64,000 bases of DNA from NCBI GenBank assembly GCA_049324315.1, contig JBMOKU010000045.1, positions 1-64,000 of the forward strand. Direction: 5' to 3'. This document shows, piece by piece, positions 41,628 through 50,653 of this stretch; position 1 is the first letter of the stretch; the number at the start of each line of letters is the position of its first letter. The notes under the pieces are model-generated. The model was not told the DNA's origin and searched no databases. It worked only from the letters and a program-made list of their open reading frames with translations. Position numbers and translations under genes: made by a program. The stretch comes from JBMOKU01 sp049324315 (GTDB lineage Bacteria; Bacillota; Clostridia; Peptostreptococcales; Thermotaleaceae).

Positions 41628-43331
41628 ATGTTGTATGGAACAGCTGCTTCTCCAGGTGTGGCTTTAGGTAAAGTCCTGGTTTTGAAAGAAGAAAATCTAA
41701 TCATAGAGAAAAAATCCATTCAAAACATTGCATCTGAGAAAGAAAGATTTATAAAGGCTTTGGAAGATTCAAAGCTGGATCTAGAAAAAATCCGTGATCA
41801 GGCCTTAAATGAATTGGGTCAAGATAAAGCTGCTATATTTGAAGCCCATTTGATGATTTTAGAAGACCCTGAATTAATCTCAGAGACAATAAAGAAAATC
41901 AAGAATGAACAAGTTAATTCAGAGTATGCCTTTGACCATGTGATTGCATCCTTTGTAGCTGTTTTTGAATCCATGGACAATGAATACATGAAAGAAAGAG
42001 CCGCAGATATTCGCGATGTATCTAAGCGAATCCTTAAGAAGCTACTGAATATATCCCATGTAGACCTATCCGCCTTGGATGAAGAAATCATTTTGGTTGC
42101 CCATGATCTAACACCTTCAGATACAGCTACGATGGATAAGAAAAAAGTTCTCGGATTCTTAACAGATATCGGTGGTAGAACCTCTCATACAGCTATCATG
42201 GCCCGGACTTTAGAAATACCGGCTGTCGTCGGCCTTAAAAACATCACGGAAATCCTACGTGATGACGATTATGTCAGCTTCAATGGCGAAACCGGTGAAG
42301 TGGTGGTCAATCCCGATGAAAGTACATATAAGCGTTTTCAACAAGAAAAGGAATCTTTCGATAAGGCAAAACAAGCGTTCAAGTCCCTTATAGGTAAAGA
42401 TAGTATCACCATGGACCATCGCCTGGTAGAGCTTTCAGGCAACATCGGTACACCTAACGATATTGCCACTTTGATGAAAAATGATGCTGAAGGTGTTGGC
42501 CTGTATCGAACTGAATTTTTATATATGGATCGTGAAACTTTCCCAACAGAAGATGAACAATATGAAGCATATAAAGCCGTACTTGCTTCCATGAGTCCAA
42601 AGCCTATTGTCATCCGGACCTTAGATATCGGTGGTGATAAGGAGCTTTGTTACATGAAAATCGATAAAGAAATGAATCCGTTTTTAGGATATCGTGCAAT
42701 TCGGATTTGCCTAAGTCAAAAAGACATTTTTAAAACACAATTAAGGGCATTACTAAGAGCCAGTATCTATGGAAATCTAAAAATCATGTTCCCTATGATT
42801 TCTAGTCTGGAGGAACTCCTGGAAGCAAAGCAGGTACTCAATGAAGTAATGGATGAATTGGATTCGGAGAAAATTTCTTATGCTTTAGATATACAAGTGG
42901 GTATGATGATCGAAGTGCCTTCTGCAGTCATCATTAGTGATGTCCTGGCAAAGCATGTAGACTTTTTCAGTATTGGTACAAATGATTTGATTCAATATAC
43001 CTGTGCCGTTGATAGAATGAATGAAAATATAACCCATCTTTATAATCCTATGAATCCCGCAGTATTACGCCTTATCAAATTGGTCATCGACAACGGTCAT
43101 AAGGAAGGTATCTGGGTAGGTATGTGCGGCGAAATGGCTGGAGATCTAAGAACAATTCCAATTTTACTTGGCTTTGGACTAGATGAATTCAGTATGAGCC
43201 CTGCCTCCATCCTGCCAGCAAGAAAACTCATACGCTCACTTTCCTATGAAGATATGCAGAAGTTCTCTAATAAAATCCTGCAGCTAAGCACTACAAGGGA
43301 AATCGAAGAGCATGTTAATTCCTATTTTTAG
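41628..43331 (+). CDS. ptsI: PTS Enzyme I (phosphoenolpyruvate-protein phosphotransferase)
   Basis: A 567-aa Enzyme I, full length. Phospho-histidine His187 is in GGRTSHTAIMARTLEIPAVVG; the PEP-binding barrel has VGLYRTEFLYMDR, VIRTLDIGGDK, LGYRAIRICL, FFSIGTNDLIQY and GMCGEMAGD. It starts the PTS relay by taking phosphate from PEP. It is the last gene of the radical-enzyme operon. E. coli has a fused equivalent (PtsA) beside pflD; here HPr and EI are separate and this may be an additional EI besides a housekeeping one (unknown from this window). Confidence 0.95.
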   Translation: MLYGTAASPGVALGKVLVLKEENLIIEKKSIQNIASEKERFIKALEDSKLDLEKIRDQALNELGQDKAAIFEAHLMILEDPELISETIKKIKNEQVNSEYAFDHVIASFVAVFESMDNEYMKERAADIRDVSKRILKKLLNISHVDLSALDEEIILVAHDLTPSDTATMDKKKVLGFLTDIGGRTSHTAIMARTLEIPAVVGLKNITEILRDDDYVSFNGETGEVVVNPDESTYKRFQQEKESFDKAKQAFKSLIGKDSITMDHRLVELSGNIGTPNDIATLMKNDAEGVGLYRTEFLYMDRETFPTEDEQYEAYKAVLASMSPKPIVIRTLDIGGDKELCYMKIDKEMNPFLGYRAIRICLSQKDIFKTQLRALLRASIYGNLKIMFPMISSLEELLEAKQVLNEVMDELDSEKISYALDIQVGMMIEVPSAVIISDVLAKHVDFFSIGTNDLIQYTCAVDRMNENITHLYNPMNPAVLRLIKLVIDNGHKEGIWVGMCGEMAGDLRTIPILLGFGLDEFSMSPASILPARKLIRSLSYEDMQKFSNKILQLSTTREIEEHVNSYF

Positions 43332-43358
43332 CAAGTACAAAATCACACTATATGCCAA

Positions 43359-43397
43359 GGGGACGATTCTCTGATATATATCTTTAGAATCGTCTCC
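43359..43397 (+). terminator. Long hairpin after ptsI (REP-like)
   Basis: GGGGACGATTCT pairs with AGAATCGTCTCC around a 15-base loop. The following GCTATATTTTCTC has only a weak T-run. The GGGGACGxTTCT word resembles palindromic repeats seen in many Clostridia. Confidence 0.6.
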
Positions 43398-43504
43398 GCT
43401 ATATTTTCTCTGCTCGTATTTCTTCATCACTGGTCATTGTACATCTTTCATCTTCAAGACATAATTATCTTTTTTGAAATGTTTTGGCTCCTTATTTAAC
43501 ACTT

Positions 43505-43948
43505 CTATTTATGCTGCATGTATAAAGTATTTGGATAGAATCCAAGTTTATTATAAAATCTTATAGTAGACTCATTCTCTTGGGATACAGTCACCCCGAT
43601 CACTTTACAATTCTTTTCTTTCATCCATTCTAAATGTTTAGCTGCAAGCCTCTTTCCAATTCCTTTTCCTCTATGGGTCTCATCAACATGTAATGATTCA
43701 AGCTCTCCCTTTCCATCGATTATCGTTGATATACAATATCCGATGTATTTATCATTGCTTTTAGCAACAGTTATTTTCAAAGTTTCCTCATTCAACGCAC
43801 TAAAAGCTTTCATTCTCTGGCCAAAACTAATAGAATGATATAATTCCTTAAAGTATTCTGAAGTATTCTCATGATACTGTCTGTTCTTTTCCCACAGGTC
43901 CTTGATAATCTCAATTTCATCATAAAAAATATCAATAATTTCACACAT
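43505..43948 (-). CDS. GNAT-family N-acetyltransferase
   Basis: A 147-aa acetyltransferase. The acetyl-CoA pyrophosphate loop is ETHRGKGIGKRLAAKH and the final strand-helix is SQENESTIRFYNKLGFYPNT. It stands alone, convergent with the ptsI operon. Substrate unknown. Confidence 0.92.
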   Translation of the reverse strand: MCEIIDIFYDEIEIIKDLWEKNRQYHENTSEYFKELYHSISFGQRMKAFSALNEETLKITVAKSNDKYIGYCISTIIDGKGELESLHVDETHRGKGIGKRLAAKHLEWMKEKNCKVIGVTVSQENESTIRFYNKLGFYPNTLYMQHK

Positions 43949-44450
43949 GATTATTCACCTCTTTATAATATACGATCTTTCATATATCACTAGAATCATT
44001 CTCTCAATATACCCCTTGGAACTTTGTTTTTGTGAATGAGTTTTGATACTGTATAAATAGCTATTTATCGATATCGTTTCATGACATCACCCAACATATT
44101 TAATTTTTAACACTTCACACTGACGTATGTATAATATAGTGCATTAGGATTAGAAAGTAAGTAATATACTATATTTTACCATATATTCATGAGTCTTTAT
44201 TAATTGCTTTATTCTTTATCCTTAAATTCAGCTCTACTAATATTTACTGATACTTACCGAAGTACTTTTTAGCTTTTCAAACATCCTTGATACGGCTAAT
44301 AACCGGAATATTTCTAAAATGTTATTCTGTCGAAACAGCTGTCCGGCAGAGTGTAAATTTAATGTTATTTCTTCTTTGCAATAACATTCAGCTATTCTAT
44401 CTCATATCATAATTTAAGAAGTTCTTTATTATTGATAAGGAGATGATGAC
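43949..44450. other. Gene-free stretch of 500 bases
   Basis: AT-rich, no open frame of note. It must contain the divergent promoters of the GNAT and LysM genes. A short imperfect palindrome CTGTCGAAACAGCTGTCCGGCAG-like stretch lies near 44327-44348. Nothing else recognised. Confidence 0.4.
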
Positions 44451-45029
44451 ATGGTAATGTCACGCCGGGTACCGACTAGCTGTCCCCCAGGTTTCAGTAG
44501 ATATACGGTTAAAACCGGGGATGTTATGTATAAAATTGCTAGAGCCTATGATATTAGCCAAAATCTGTTAACCGCTGCTAATCCTCACATCCCCCGTCCA
44601 GGTCTTATTATTCCAGGAGATATACTGTGTGTACCAAAATCTGAATACATTTCTCTTAGACCAGTAGCTGACTTACCTAAATGGGTTAATGGTGCTGCCT
44701 ATTTAAGTGATAGTCCCCTCGAAGGGCTCAAATCTCTCACCGTTGTTGCAAATTTGCCGGCGCCTGAAACGATTGGTGATTACGTAGCCTATAGATTATT
44801 CATTGTATACGATAATCCTGAAGGCTTTACGGGGCATATAATGCCTATGCATCCTACTCAGCACAAACAACCTACATTCTCTACTAGAATAGATATGTAC
44901 CCCCATATGGCTGAAATGTTGACTCCGAGCGCCGAGATCTACATTAGTGCTGTAAAGTTTACTGAAGGTGTTACTCACCCAGGACACCGCAAAGTGTTGG
45001 AAGGTAAATTCACCTTAGCTCAAGACTAG
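44451..45029 (+). CDS. LysM-domain protein
   Basis: A 192-aa protein without a clear signal peptide. An N-terminal LysM (about 14-62: YTVKTGDVMYKIARAYDISQ, then LIIPGDILCVP) is followed by a ~125-residue beta-rich domain that I do not recognise. The lack of a signal plus LysM is common in spore-coat proteins of clostridia (SafA-like targeting), a possible role. The ATG follows AAGGAGATG. It is monocistronic with its own terminator. Confidence 0.8.
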   Translation: MVMSRRVPTSCPPGFSRYTVKTGDVMYKIARAYDISQNLLTAANPHIPRPGLIIPGDILCVPKSEYISLRPVADLPKWVNGAAYLSDSPLEGLKSLTVVANLPAPETIGDYVAYRLFIVYDNPEGFTGHIMPMHPTQHKQPTFSTRIDMYPHMAEMLTPSAEIYISAVKFTEGVTHPGHRKVLEGKFTLAQD

Positions 45030-45038
45030 CTTATTCAG

Positions 45039-45076
45039 ATACCGGGTTTAACTCAAGTTAATCTCGGTATTTTTAT
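45039..45076 (+). terminator. Terminator of the LysM gene
   Basis: ATACCGGGTTTAACT pairs with AGTTAATCTCGGTAT (a few wobble positions), followed by TTTTATTTCTT. Confidence 0.8.
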
Positions 45077-45214
45077 TTCTTCGCTAAACCATTATTAAAG
45101 CTATTCGACTAACTCTTATAGATGCGGAAGCATGGATATTGATTTATCCATATAAAAAATTTTTTGCGTTGCTTTTAAACTAAAAATATGCGAATCAGAA
45201 CTATGTATCCAAAA

Positions 45215-45248
45215 AGAAAAAACCTTGAAAATTCAAGGTTTCTTTTTT
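45215..45248. terminator. Hairpin next to the left attachment site
   Basis: AAACCTTGAA pairs with TTCAAGGTTT, with A- and T-runs on the two sides. It would end transcription leaving the prophage edge; a related hairpin precedes the intact tRNA-Arg. Confidence 0.8.
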
Positions 45249-45295
45249 GGTGCGCCCAGAGAGATTCGAACTCCCGACCTTCTGATTCGTAGTCA
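45247..45295 (-). repeat. Left prophage attachment site (3' half of tRNA-Arg)
   Basis: Identical over 49 bases to 63368-63416, the 3' half of tRNA-Arg(ACG) from CCA through the anticodon. The 5' half of the tRNA is missing here, so it is not a tRNA gene. It marks the far end of the integrated element. Confidence 0.93.
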
Positions 45296-45517
45296 AGAAT
45301 TTTTCTTTTTGTAAACCACATTGTTTTATTACAAGTATTGATATTGCTTAGTTTTCCAAGCAATACTAAGGGTATTTTTCATTATCTTTCGGGGACTATT
45401 TCCAACTTTAGTCCCCAAATAGTCCCCAAAATATTATGTGATTGGTTCTATTATTTAGCATAAGAACGATGCTATAGATATTATAAAAGAAGTATTTTCA
45501 ACAAACTAAAACTATAC

Positions 45518-46420
45518 TTATATTTCTCCTTCAGCTTCTTGGTCAACTTGTTCTGTGATGTATTTCCAATTATAAAACGAATATGCTGTTTTAATATGCT
45601 GCCATAGCGTGTGCTCTTCACATATAGGAAAATCTGCATATCTAAAAAGCTTGCGTTTTTTACCACAGCTATTGCACTGATATATACCATTCTTAGGTAT
45701 TCTGGTAAATACTCGATACCTTCCTTTCCTTTGATTTACCAATTCAAGAATCTTTGACGCTAACCCAAATAATAAGGCAATACCACCCCAAAAAATCGTA
45801 AGAATAAGAATTAAAGTATATATCACAAAAATAGTATTTAAAGCCAAATTATCAATTATTCGGCTCTCATTAAAGAAGTATTCGCCAAGGAGAGCCACCC
45901 CCAAAAAAAGAAATGTTGCAGCCGTTAAAAAAATTGAAAACTTAATAAAGCCTATTATAATTCTTTCAATAAGTAATTTTTCTATATTGTTTTTATAAGA
46001 ATAAAATTCTTTATTATATAATTTTCTAAGTCTAACGAACTCTCTTTCTAATGACTCAACCGTCGCCTGTCTGATATTTTTATACTCGATAAGTTTAACG
46101 TCATCTTGTTCAACAAATATAAATGATTCTTCATACTTTAGTAATTCTTGCATATCGTTTAATAATTCTTCTGAGAACAAATGTGATTTATGAATAAGTA
46201 TTTCTTTTATTTCTGAATTAATAATAGTTTTCTCTTTATGTAATTTCTTAAAATATAACATTAACGGAGAATACACCATATCAAGTTTTTCCTTCAGTAT
46301 TCCATGATAATAGGCTCTTTGATCGAACTTATACTTAATAAAAAACACTACAAATGAAATAACTCCCGTTAAATATAATGGTAAAGTAGAGTTATTAAAC
46401 ACAAAATCTAAATAATTCAT
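45518..46420 (-). CDS. Membrane protein with C-terminal zinc-ribbon-like motif
   Basis: About 300 aa. One membrane helix near the N-terminus, a long charged helical stretch (about 35-165), two further helices (about 168-235), and a cytoplasmic tail with YQCNSCGKKRKLF and FPICEEHT, a probable C-x2-C/C-x2-H metal site. I do not recognise a family. The frame continues 31 codons upstream, but ATG at 46420 follows GGGGGAGAT. It is the outermost gene of the prophage, as many cargo genes are. Confidence 0.65.
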   Translation of the reverse strand: MNYLDFVFNNSTLPLYLTGVISFVVFFIKYKFDQRAYYHGILKEKLDMVYSPLMLYFKKLHKEKTIINSEIKEILIHKSHLFSEELLNDMQELLKYEESFIFVEQDDVKLIEYKNIRQATVESLEREFVRLRKLYNKEFYSYKNNIEKLLIERIIIGFIKFSIFLTAATFLFLGVALLGEYFFNESRIIDNLALNTIFVIYTLILILTIFWGGIALLFGLASKILELVNQRKGRYRVFTRIPKNGIYQCNSCGKKRKLFRYADFPICEEHTLWQHIKTAYSFYNWKYITEQVDQEAEGEI

Positions 46421-46658
46421 TATATCTCCCCCTAGGAATATATAAGTCTTTATGTGCATCAAAGGCTTCCGTGATTGAAATCGCATTAAGATATATAACT
46501 GCTTTAAATACATTTATGAGTATTAATCTCAATATCTTTAAATTCAATATAATGTTTGATTTCTCCTTCATAAAACGTAAATACAAAAATTAAAAAATGA
46601 GTATAAACCACACTCATTTTTATTTAAATTATCTATAAAATTTTAAAAATGAACTCTA

Positions 46659-47738
46659 TCACGATGCCCATGTAAACCTGGGACGAAGTTCACTAAATTC
46701 GCTATAAGATATAATTTTATCATGTTGAAGTCTACCTACAACTATACATGGATGAACATTAACTTTTTTAGAAAAATCAATTATGGTTGATTTGCTTATG
46801 GTACCTCTAATAAAATTCTCATATTCTTTGTAAGGTATTAATGTTTTTGATGCAAATGAATCAGCTTCATTCTCCATCACATCTTTGTTTCCACTAAGTT
46901 CAATAAATATTTCTTTTTTACCATGCAATATTATATGCGCCAGTTCATGGAAGAAAGTAAACCAAAATATATCTGCATACTTATATCTTAAACTTAGTTG
47001 TATCATTGATTTTTGTGGACTAAGCCATCTTGTTGCGCCATGTGCATATGTCTTTGATAAATGAGGAACAAATACTAACGCAATACCACACGCTGCACAT
47101 AGATCTTTTAGTCTTGGTTCAAATTCTTCAGCTGACAGCAATGTTAAGGAACGAAATGCCTCAATGCTTGCCATCAATTTCTTTTTGTCAAATGGTTCTG
47201 TCTTGACCTCACTCGCCTTAATTTCTCCTTGTCTAAGCCAAGTAGCTAGAGCTAAACGCGAAACCTTTTCTTGATCTGCTGTTCTAAAAGCTGCGAATGC
47301 CGCCTCATGTACATCTGGAATGAATCGTAATGACGCGACCCCAAAATAAGACCGTAAATTAACTACTTTATGTCTTGGATCTTTTGTAGGGCTTATCCAA
47401 CCATTTTTCGCTATTTCATTGTAAGGTATTTCACTTGCAATGGCCATTTCGTCTTGAATTTCTTTTTCTGCGTCTAATCGGGCCTTTGTTTCCTGGTAAT
47501 TCATTTCAAGGTTATTCCAAAAACTTGCCGGTATACCTAATACATTTTCTAGTTTTAATGAAGTATCTTGAGATATAGGAGCTTTTCCATTTATTATTTC
47601 GCTAATATGCTTAGTAGTTATTCCTGTTCTTTTAGCTAGTTCAGCCTGACTCATTCCTACATCTTCCAAATACTCTTTTAGAGTCACGCCTGGAGGAATG
47701 GCGATATTAGGATAATAATCGTTATATTTATTTGCCAT
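46659..47738 (-). CDS. HigA-type antitoxin fused to an ImmA/IrrE-like metallopeptidase domain
   Basis: A 359-aa protein. HTH domain at about 18-72 (LKEYLEDVGMSQAELAKRTGI, ISEIINGKAPISQDTSLKLE) as in HigA; the C-terminal half holds the zinc motif FHELAHIILHG and MENEADSFASKTLIP, the ImmA/IrrE signature. It would repress its own operon and neutralise the HigB toxin encoded upstream, with which it overlaps by 11 bases. The peptidase domain suggests proteolytic release or sensing of the toxin state, as in some long HigA proteins. Confidence 0.92.
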   Translation of the reverse strand: MANKYNDYYPNIAIPPGVTLKEYLEDVGMSQAELAKRTGITTKHISEIINGKAPISQDTSLKLENVLGIPASFWNNLEMNYQETKARLDAEKEIQDEMAIASEIPYNEIAKNGWISPTKDPRHKVVNLRSYFGVASLRFIPDVHEAAFAAFRTADQEKVSRLALATWLRQGEIKASEVKTEPFDKKKLMASIEAFRSLTLLSAEEFEPRLKDLCAACGIALVFVPHLSKTYAHGATRWLSPQKSMIQLSLRYKYADIFWFTFFHELAHIILHGKKEIFIELSGNKDVMENEADSFASKTLIPYKEYENFIRGTISKSTIIDFSKKVNVHPCIVVGRLQHDKIISYSEFSELRPRFTWAS

Positions 47739-48063
47739 GATAATCTCTCACCTCCATTATTTGTACTATTGTTATCTGTGAAAGATCCATACTACCACTA
47801 CATGGGTCTTCTGTGATCACTGGTTCAATAATTAACCTATAGGGATGCTCTAAATCTAGAGCATACTTTCCTTTGAGATTGCCTTCAAGGGCGTGACAAC
47901 GACCTATACGAAAACGAACCATCACATCTAGTGATGGCGCTGCTTTTATTTCTGCAACTCTTTGCAAAAGTTTATTACCAGAAACACTGCCTAGTTCTCT
48001 AGTTGCTTTCTTAATATCATTGCACATCTTTTCAAGCTTATTGTTTCTATATTCAATATACAA
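47728..48063 (-). CDS. HigB/RelE-superfamily toxin
   Basis: About 111 aa, mRNA-interferase fold: KKATRELGSVSGNKLLQRVAEIKA, the VRFRIGRCHALEGNLKGKYALDL core and VEDYHGK-like end (IMEVRDYHGK). The basic residues in RIGRCH and HALEG-LKGKYA stretches fit HigB. TTG at 48063 after AAGGGTG is the better start; GTG nine bases upstream is the alternative. Toxin-first order with a HigA partner is the HigBA hallmark. Confidence 0.88.
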   Translation of the reverse strand: MYIEYRNNKLEKMCNDIKKATRELGSVSGNKLLQRVAEIKAAPSLDVMVRFRIGRCHALEGNLKGKYALDLEHPYRLIIEPVITEDPCSGSMDLSQITIVQIMEVRDYHGK

Positions 48064-48177
48064 TATTATCACCCTTTTGTCAATTTTTATTCACCTACTA
48101 GGTTAACAATTTCATGATATACTATTATCAATTTATGTCAAGATTATAATTATTTTCTTACTCAATCTCATTATACG

Positions 48178-48194
48178 ACAATAGTATACATTGT
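48178..48194. promoter_or_regulatory. Near-palindrome ACAATAGTATACATTGT, candidate higBA operator
   Basis: Fifteen of 17 bases are symmetric about GTATAC. It lies about 115 bases before the toxin start within a 545-base gene-free stretch (48064-48608) that otherwise shows only AT-rich promoter-like DNA. Confidence 0.35.
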
Positions 48195-48608
48195 ATTGTT
48201 AAAAAATACAAACACTTACAGGATTTAAATATGATGAATAAAAACTAAAAGGATATCATTGCTATTTGAACTTTTTAAAAGCTAACTTAATACGCTAAAT
48301 AAACAAATTTATTTTCTCCTAATTAAAAGATGTAAAAAACATACTAAAATTACCCCTGTTTTTTAAATTTTTTTATTATATCAATGCAAAAAGCATGTAG
48401 GCTGTACACCGACATAAAAGTGGTATATCTTTAAAATTCTTTATTTGAAAATAAAAATGGTAGAGTTTCTTTTGCTTAGATCATGATTAACATTAGATTC
48501 GACAGAATATTTCAAAAACAGTCATGGTAATATGTAGAAATTTGCCTTAAAATGTAATTAAATAGAGTTTAATACTCTGCTTAATCTATCTATGAAAGGA
48601 GTATAGAC

Positions 48609-49655
48609 ATGTATAAAAAAATCTATGTTCCAAATCTGAAATGGAAGAGAGGCGAAAAGATAGCAGTAAGAAATCTAGATACACCAACAAAAGATAAGAT
48701 TATCCCGGTATTTAATGTTATGCCAACTGAAGAAGCTGAACAGTTTATTGTTGATATCAAGAAAAATTGGGGAACTAGCAGACCTTTCTTTTTTGATTTT
48801 CATCAAAATTTCATTGAAAAAAAAGAGTCTTTTGTAAATCCATTTATAAACAAGTTAATCAGCCTGTCTACTCAAGAGAATTTAAGTATTTTGCCAATTG
48901 TAAAAGAAGTGTATAATGATAATTATCTAAAAATATTAAATGATAATATTAATAATTTAAAAAGTGGTTATGCCATAAGAATTACAGTTAAGGATTACAA
49001 ACAATTCTTGTCTATAGTCCAAAGAATAACTAACAAAATTAGTATACCTATTAATAATACTGATCTAATAATAGATATGGGAACTCTAATAATGCCAGCT
49101 GAAGTATTAGAAGCCATGTCATCTTTGGTATCTGATGTCATTAAAAAATCACATAAATTTAACTTTAGAAGCATAATTATGTGTGGATCTTCTTTTCCTC
49201 AAATGTTAACAGGATTAAAAAAGTTCCAGGTTTCTACTATAGCAAGAATAGAGTGGCGAATTTGGAATCAATTCAAAAAAGATCATCCGAACTTAGTTTT
49301 CGGTGACTATGGTATAGACGATCCACATGATATTGATTTAAGAGATGGTGCAACAATAATACCTACCATTAGATATACATATGGTGATTATTGGTACATA
49401 CTTAGAGGCAAGCACGATCCTGATAAACCAAGAGATTATTCTCAGTACCATAAGCTATCTCAAATGCTTATAGGAAACAAGATATACTGTGGAAAAAGCT
49501 ATTCTTGGGGGAATAAATTAATAACAGAGTGCGCTGATAAAGCCTGCTTAGGAGTTGGGAAAAAATGCAATCATGGAAATCCAGAAAAATGGGTCCAAAT
49601 TTCTACAAATCATCACATAACTTATTTAGCAAATTGCTGCGCCAGTTCTCTCTAG
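48609..49655 (+). CDS. Beta-family protein (T4 Beta-like)
   Basis: A 348-aa cytoplasmic protein of the Beta family, recognised by IYVPNLKWKRGEKIAVRNL, KIIPVFNVMP, KNWGTSRPFFFDFH and the C-terminal GDYWYILRGKHDPDKPRD region; SYSWGNKLITECADKAC with C-x4-C-like spacing follows. The family takes its name from phage T4 Beta protein and occurs with sce7726-type genes; function unknown. A strong GAAAGGAG site precedes the ATG. Its last 53 bases overlap, tail to tail, the sce7726 gene on the other strand. Confidence 0.85.
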   Translation: MYKKIYVPNLKWKRGEKIAVRNLDTPTKDKIIPVFNVMPTEEAEQFIVDIKKNWGTSRPFFFDFHQNFIEKKESFVNPFINKLISLSTQENLSILPIVKEVYNDNYLKILNDNINNLKSGYAIRITVKDYKQFLSIVQRITNKISIPINNTDLIIDMGTLIMPAEVLEAMSSLVSDVIKKSHKFNFRSIIMCGSSFPQMLTGLKKFQVSTIARIEWRIWNQFKKDHPNLVFGDYGIDDPHDIDLRDGATIIPTIRYTYGDYWYILRGKHDPDKPRDYSQYHKLSQMLIGNKIYCGKSYSWGNKLITECADKACLGVGKKCNHGNPEKWVQISTNHHITYLANCCASSL

Positions 49656-50208
49656 TTTTTAAGCACCTCTTTACATTTTCTTGTATTTCTTGGATAGGCA
49701 AACTATCTGCAAGATACTGCCAAAGCTTGTATTTTGGCAGTTTTTTTACTTGATTATTTAAACCATATAAAGATAATACCTGAAGAATTTCATCTTTTTT
49801 AAGAAGTTGAGCTAATGCAAAACTTTCTAATCTCTCATTGCATTCTGCTTCTCTAACTTTTTTCAAATCTACTTGGCCAAATTCATTATTAGTCGCCAAA
49901 AATATTCCCCACCAACTAGGTATTTTTTTTTCAACTTCTGTAATATATTTTTCACTACAAGCTAGATATAAATAGTCAAAAACCTTGTTATAATAGGTAA
50001 TTTGCTGCTCTAGTCGCTCTAGCGTATCACTTTCACTTTTTATTTCGTAGCCATGTAAAAAGCCATTGATTGCTGCAATATCCACTCTAGCACTACCATA
50101 GCAGACTTGTAATTCGTCAATAACAATCGTATCTGGATGATCTTCAAACTGATTTCTTATCGTCTGATATAATGATATTCGTATATCTATATCACGTGTT
50201 TTTTTCAT
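49603..50208 (-). CDS. sce7726-family protein, PD-(D/E)xK-nuclease-like
   Basis: A 201-aa protein. The core DELQVCYGSARVDIAAINGF and HGYEIKSESDTLERLEQQI shows E32, D43, E55 and K57 spaced as in PD-(D/E)xK nucleases; KIPSWWGIFLA and a helical C-terminus follow the sce7726 pattern. It is convergent with, and overlaps, the Beta-family gene. Linked pairs of these two families are found in many genomes, which suggests one functional unit, perhaps defence (inference). Confidence 0.82.
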   Translation of the reverse strand: MKKTRDIDIRISLYQTIRNQFEDHPDTIVIDELQVCYGSARVDIAAINGFLHGYEIKSESDTLERLEQQITYYNKVFDYLYLACSEKYITEVEKKIPSWWGIFLATNNEFGQVDLKKVREAECNERLESFALAQLLKKDEILQVLSLYGLNNQVKKLPKYKLWQYLADSLPIQEIQENVKRCLKTRENWRSNLLNKLCDDL

Positions 50209-50653
50209 ATTTCATCACCTTCACATAGTATAACTCTCGAATAATATCTAATTCAAGAGTTATGATAAAAAATTATACTGTTTATATTTGACTTTGCTCT
50301 TTAATAAACTATTCTTTTTTGTCGCGAAAATTCCTGCACATCTTTACTGTTATTTTATTACATAAATCGACATTTTGAACAACTCTAACTTAATATCAAA
50401 GGAACGACAGACTGTATGCCAATCAACAATAAAAACCAAGAAAGATATTTTAAATTATTAATCTCAAAAAGGATTCTTCTTTAGCATGCCGGATATATAG
50501 CTCAAAAACATATATTTTAGAAAGAATCTGTGTTCTAATGTCATATACAATAAGGTACTCTTCAATAATCGTTCGCAAGTTTCGACATTTAGAAGGATTA
50601 TACCGTTTAAATATTAAATATCTAACTTCATACAATATTAAGGAGGTGTACAT

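Noticed and set aside
45247..45295. A second tRNA-Arg gene
   Set aside because: Only the 3' half is present; sequence 5' of the anticodon is unrelated, so it is an attachment site.
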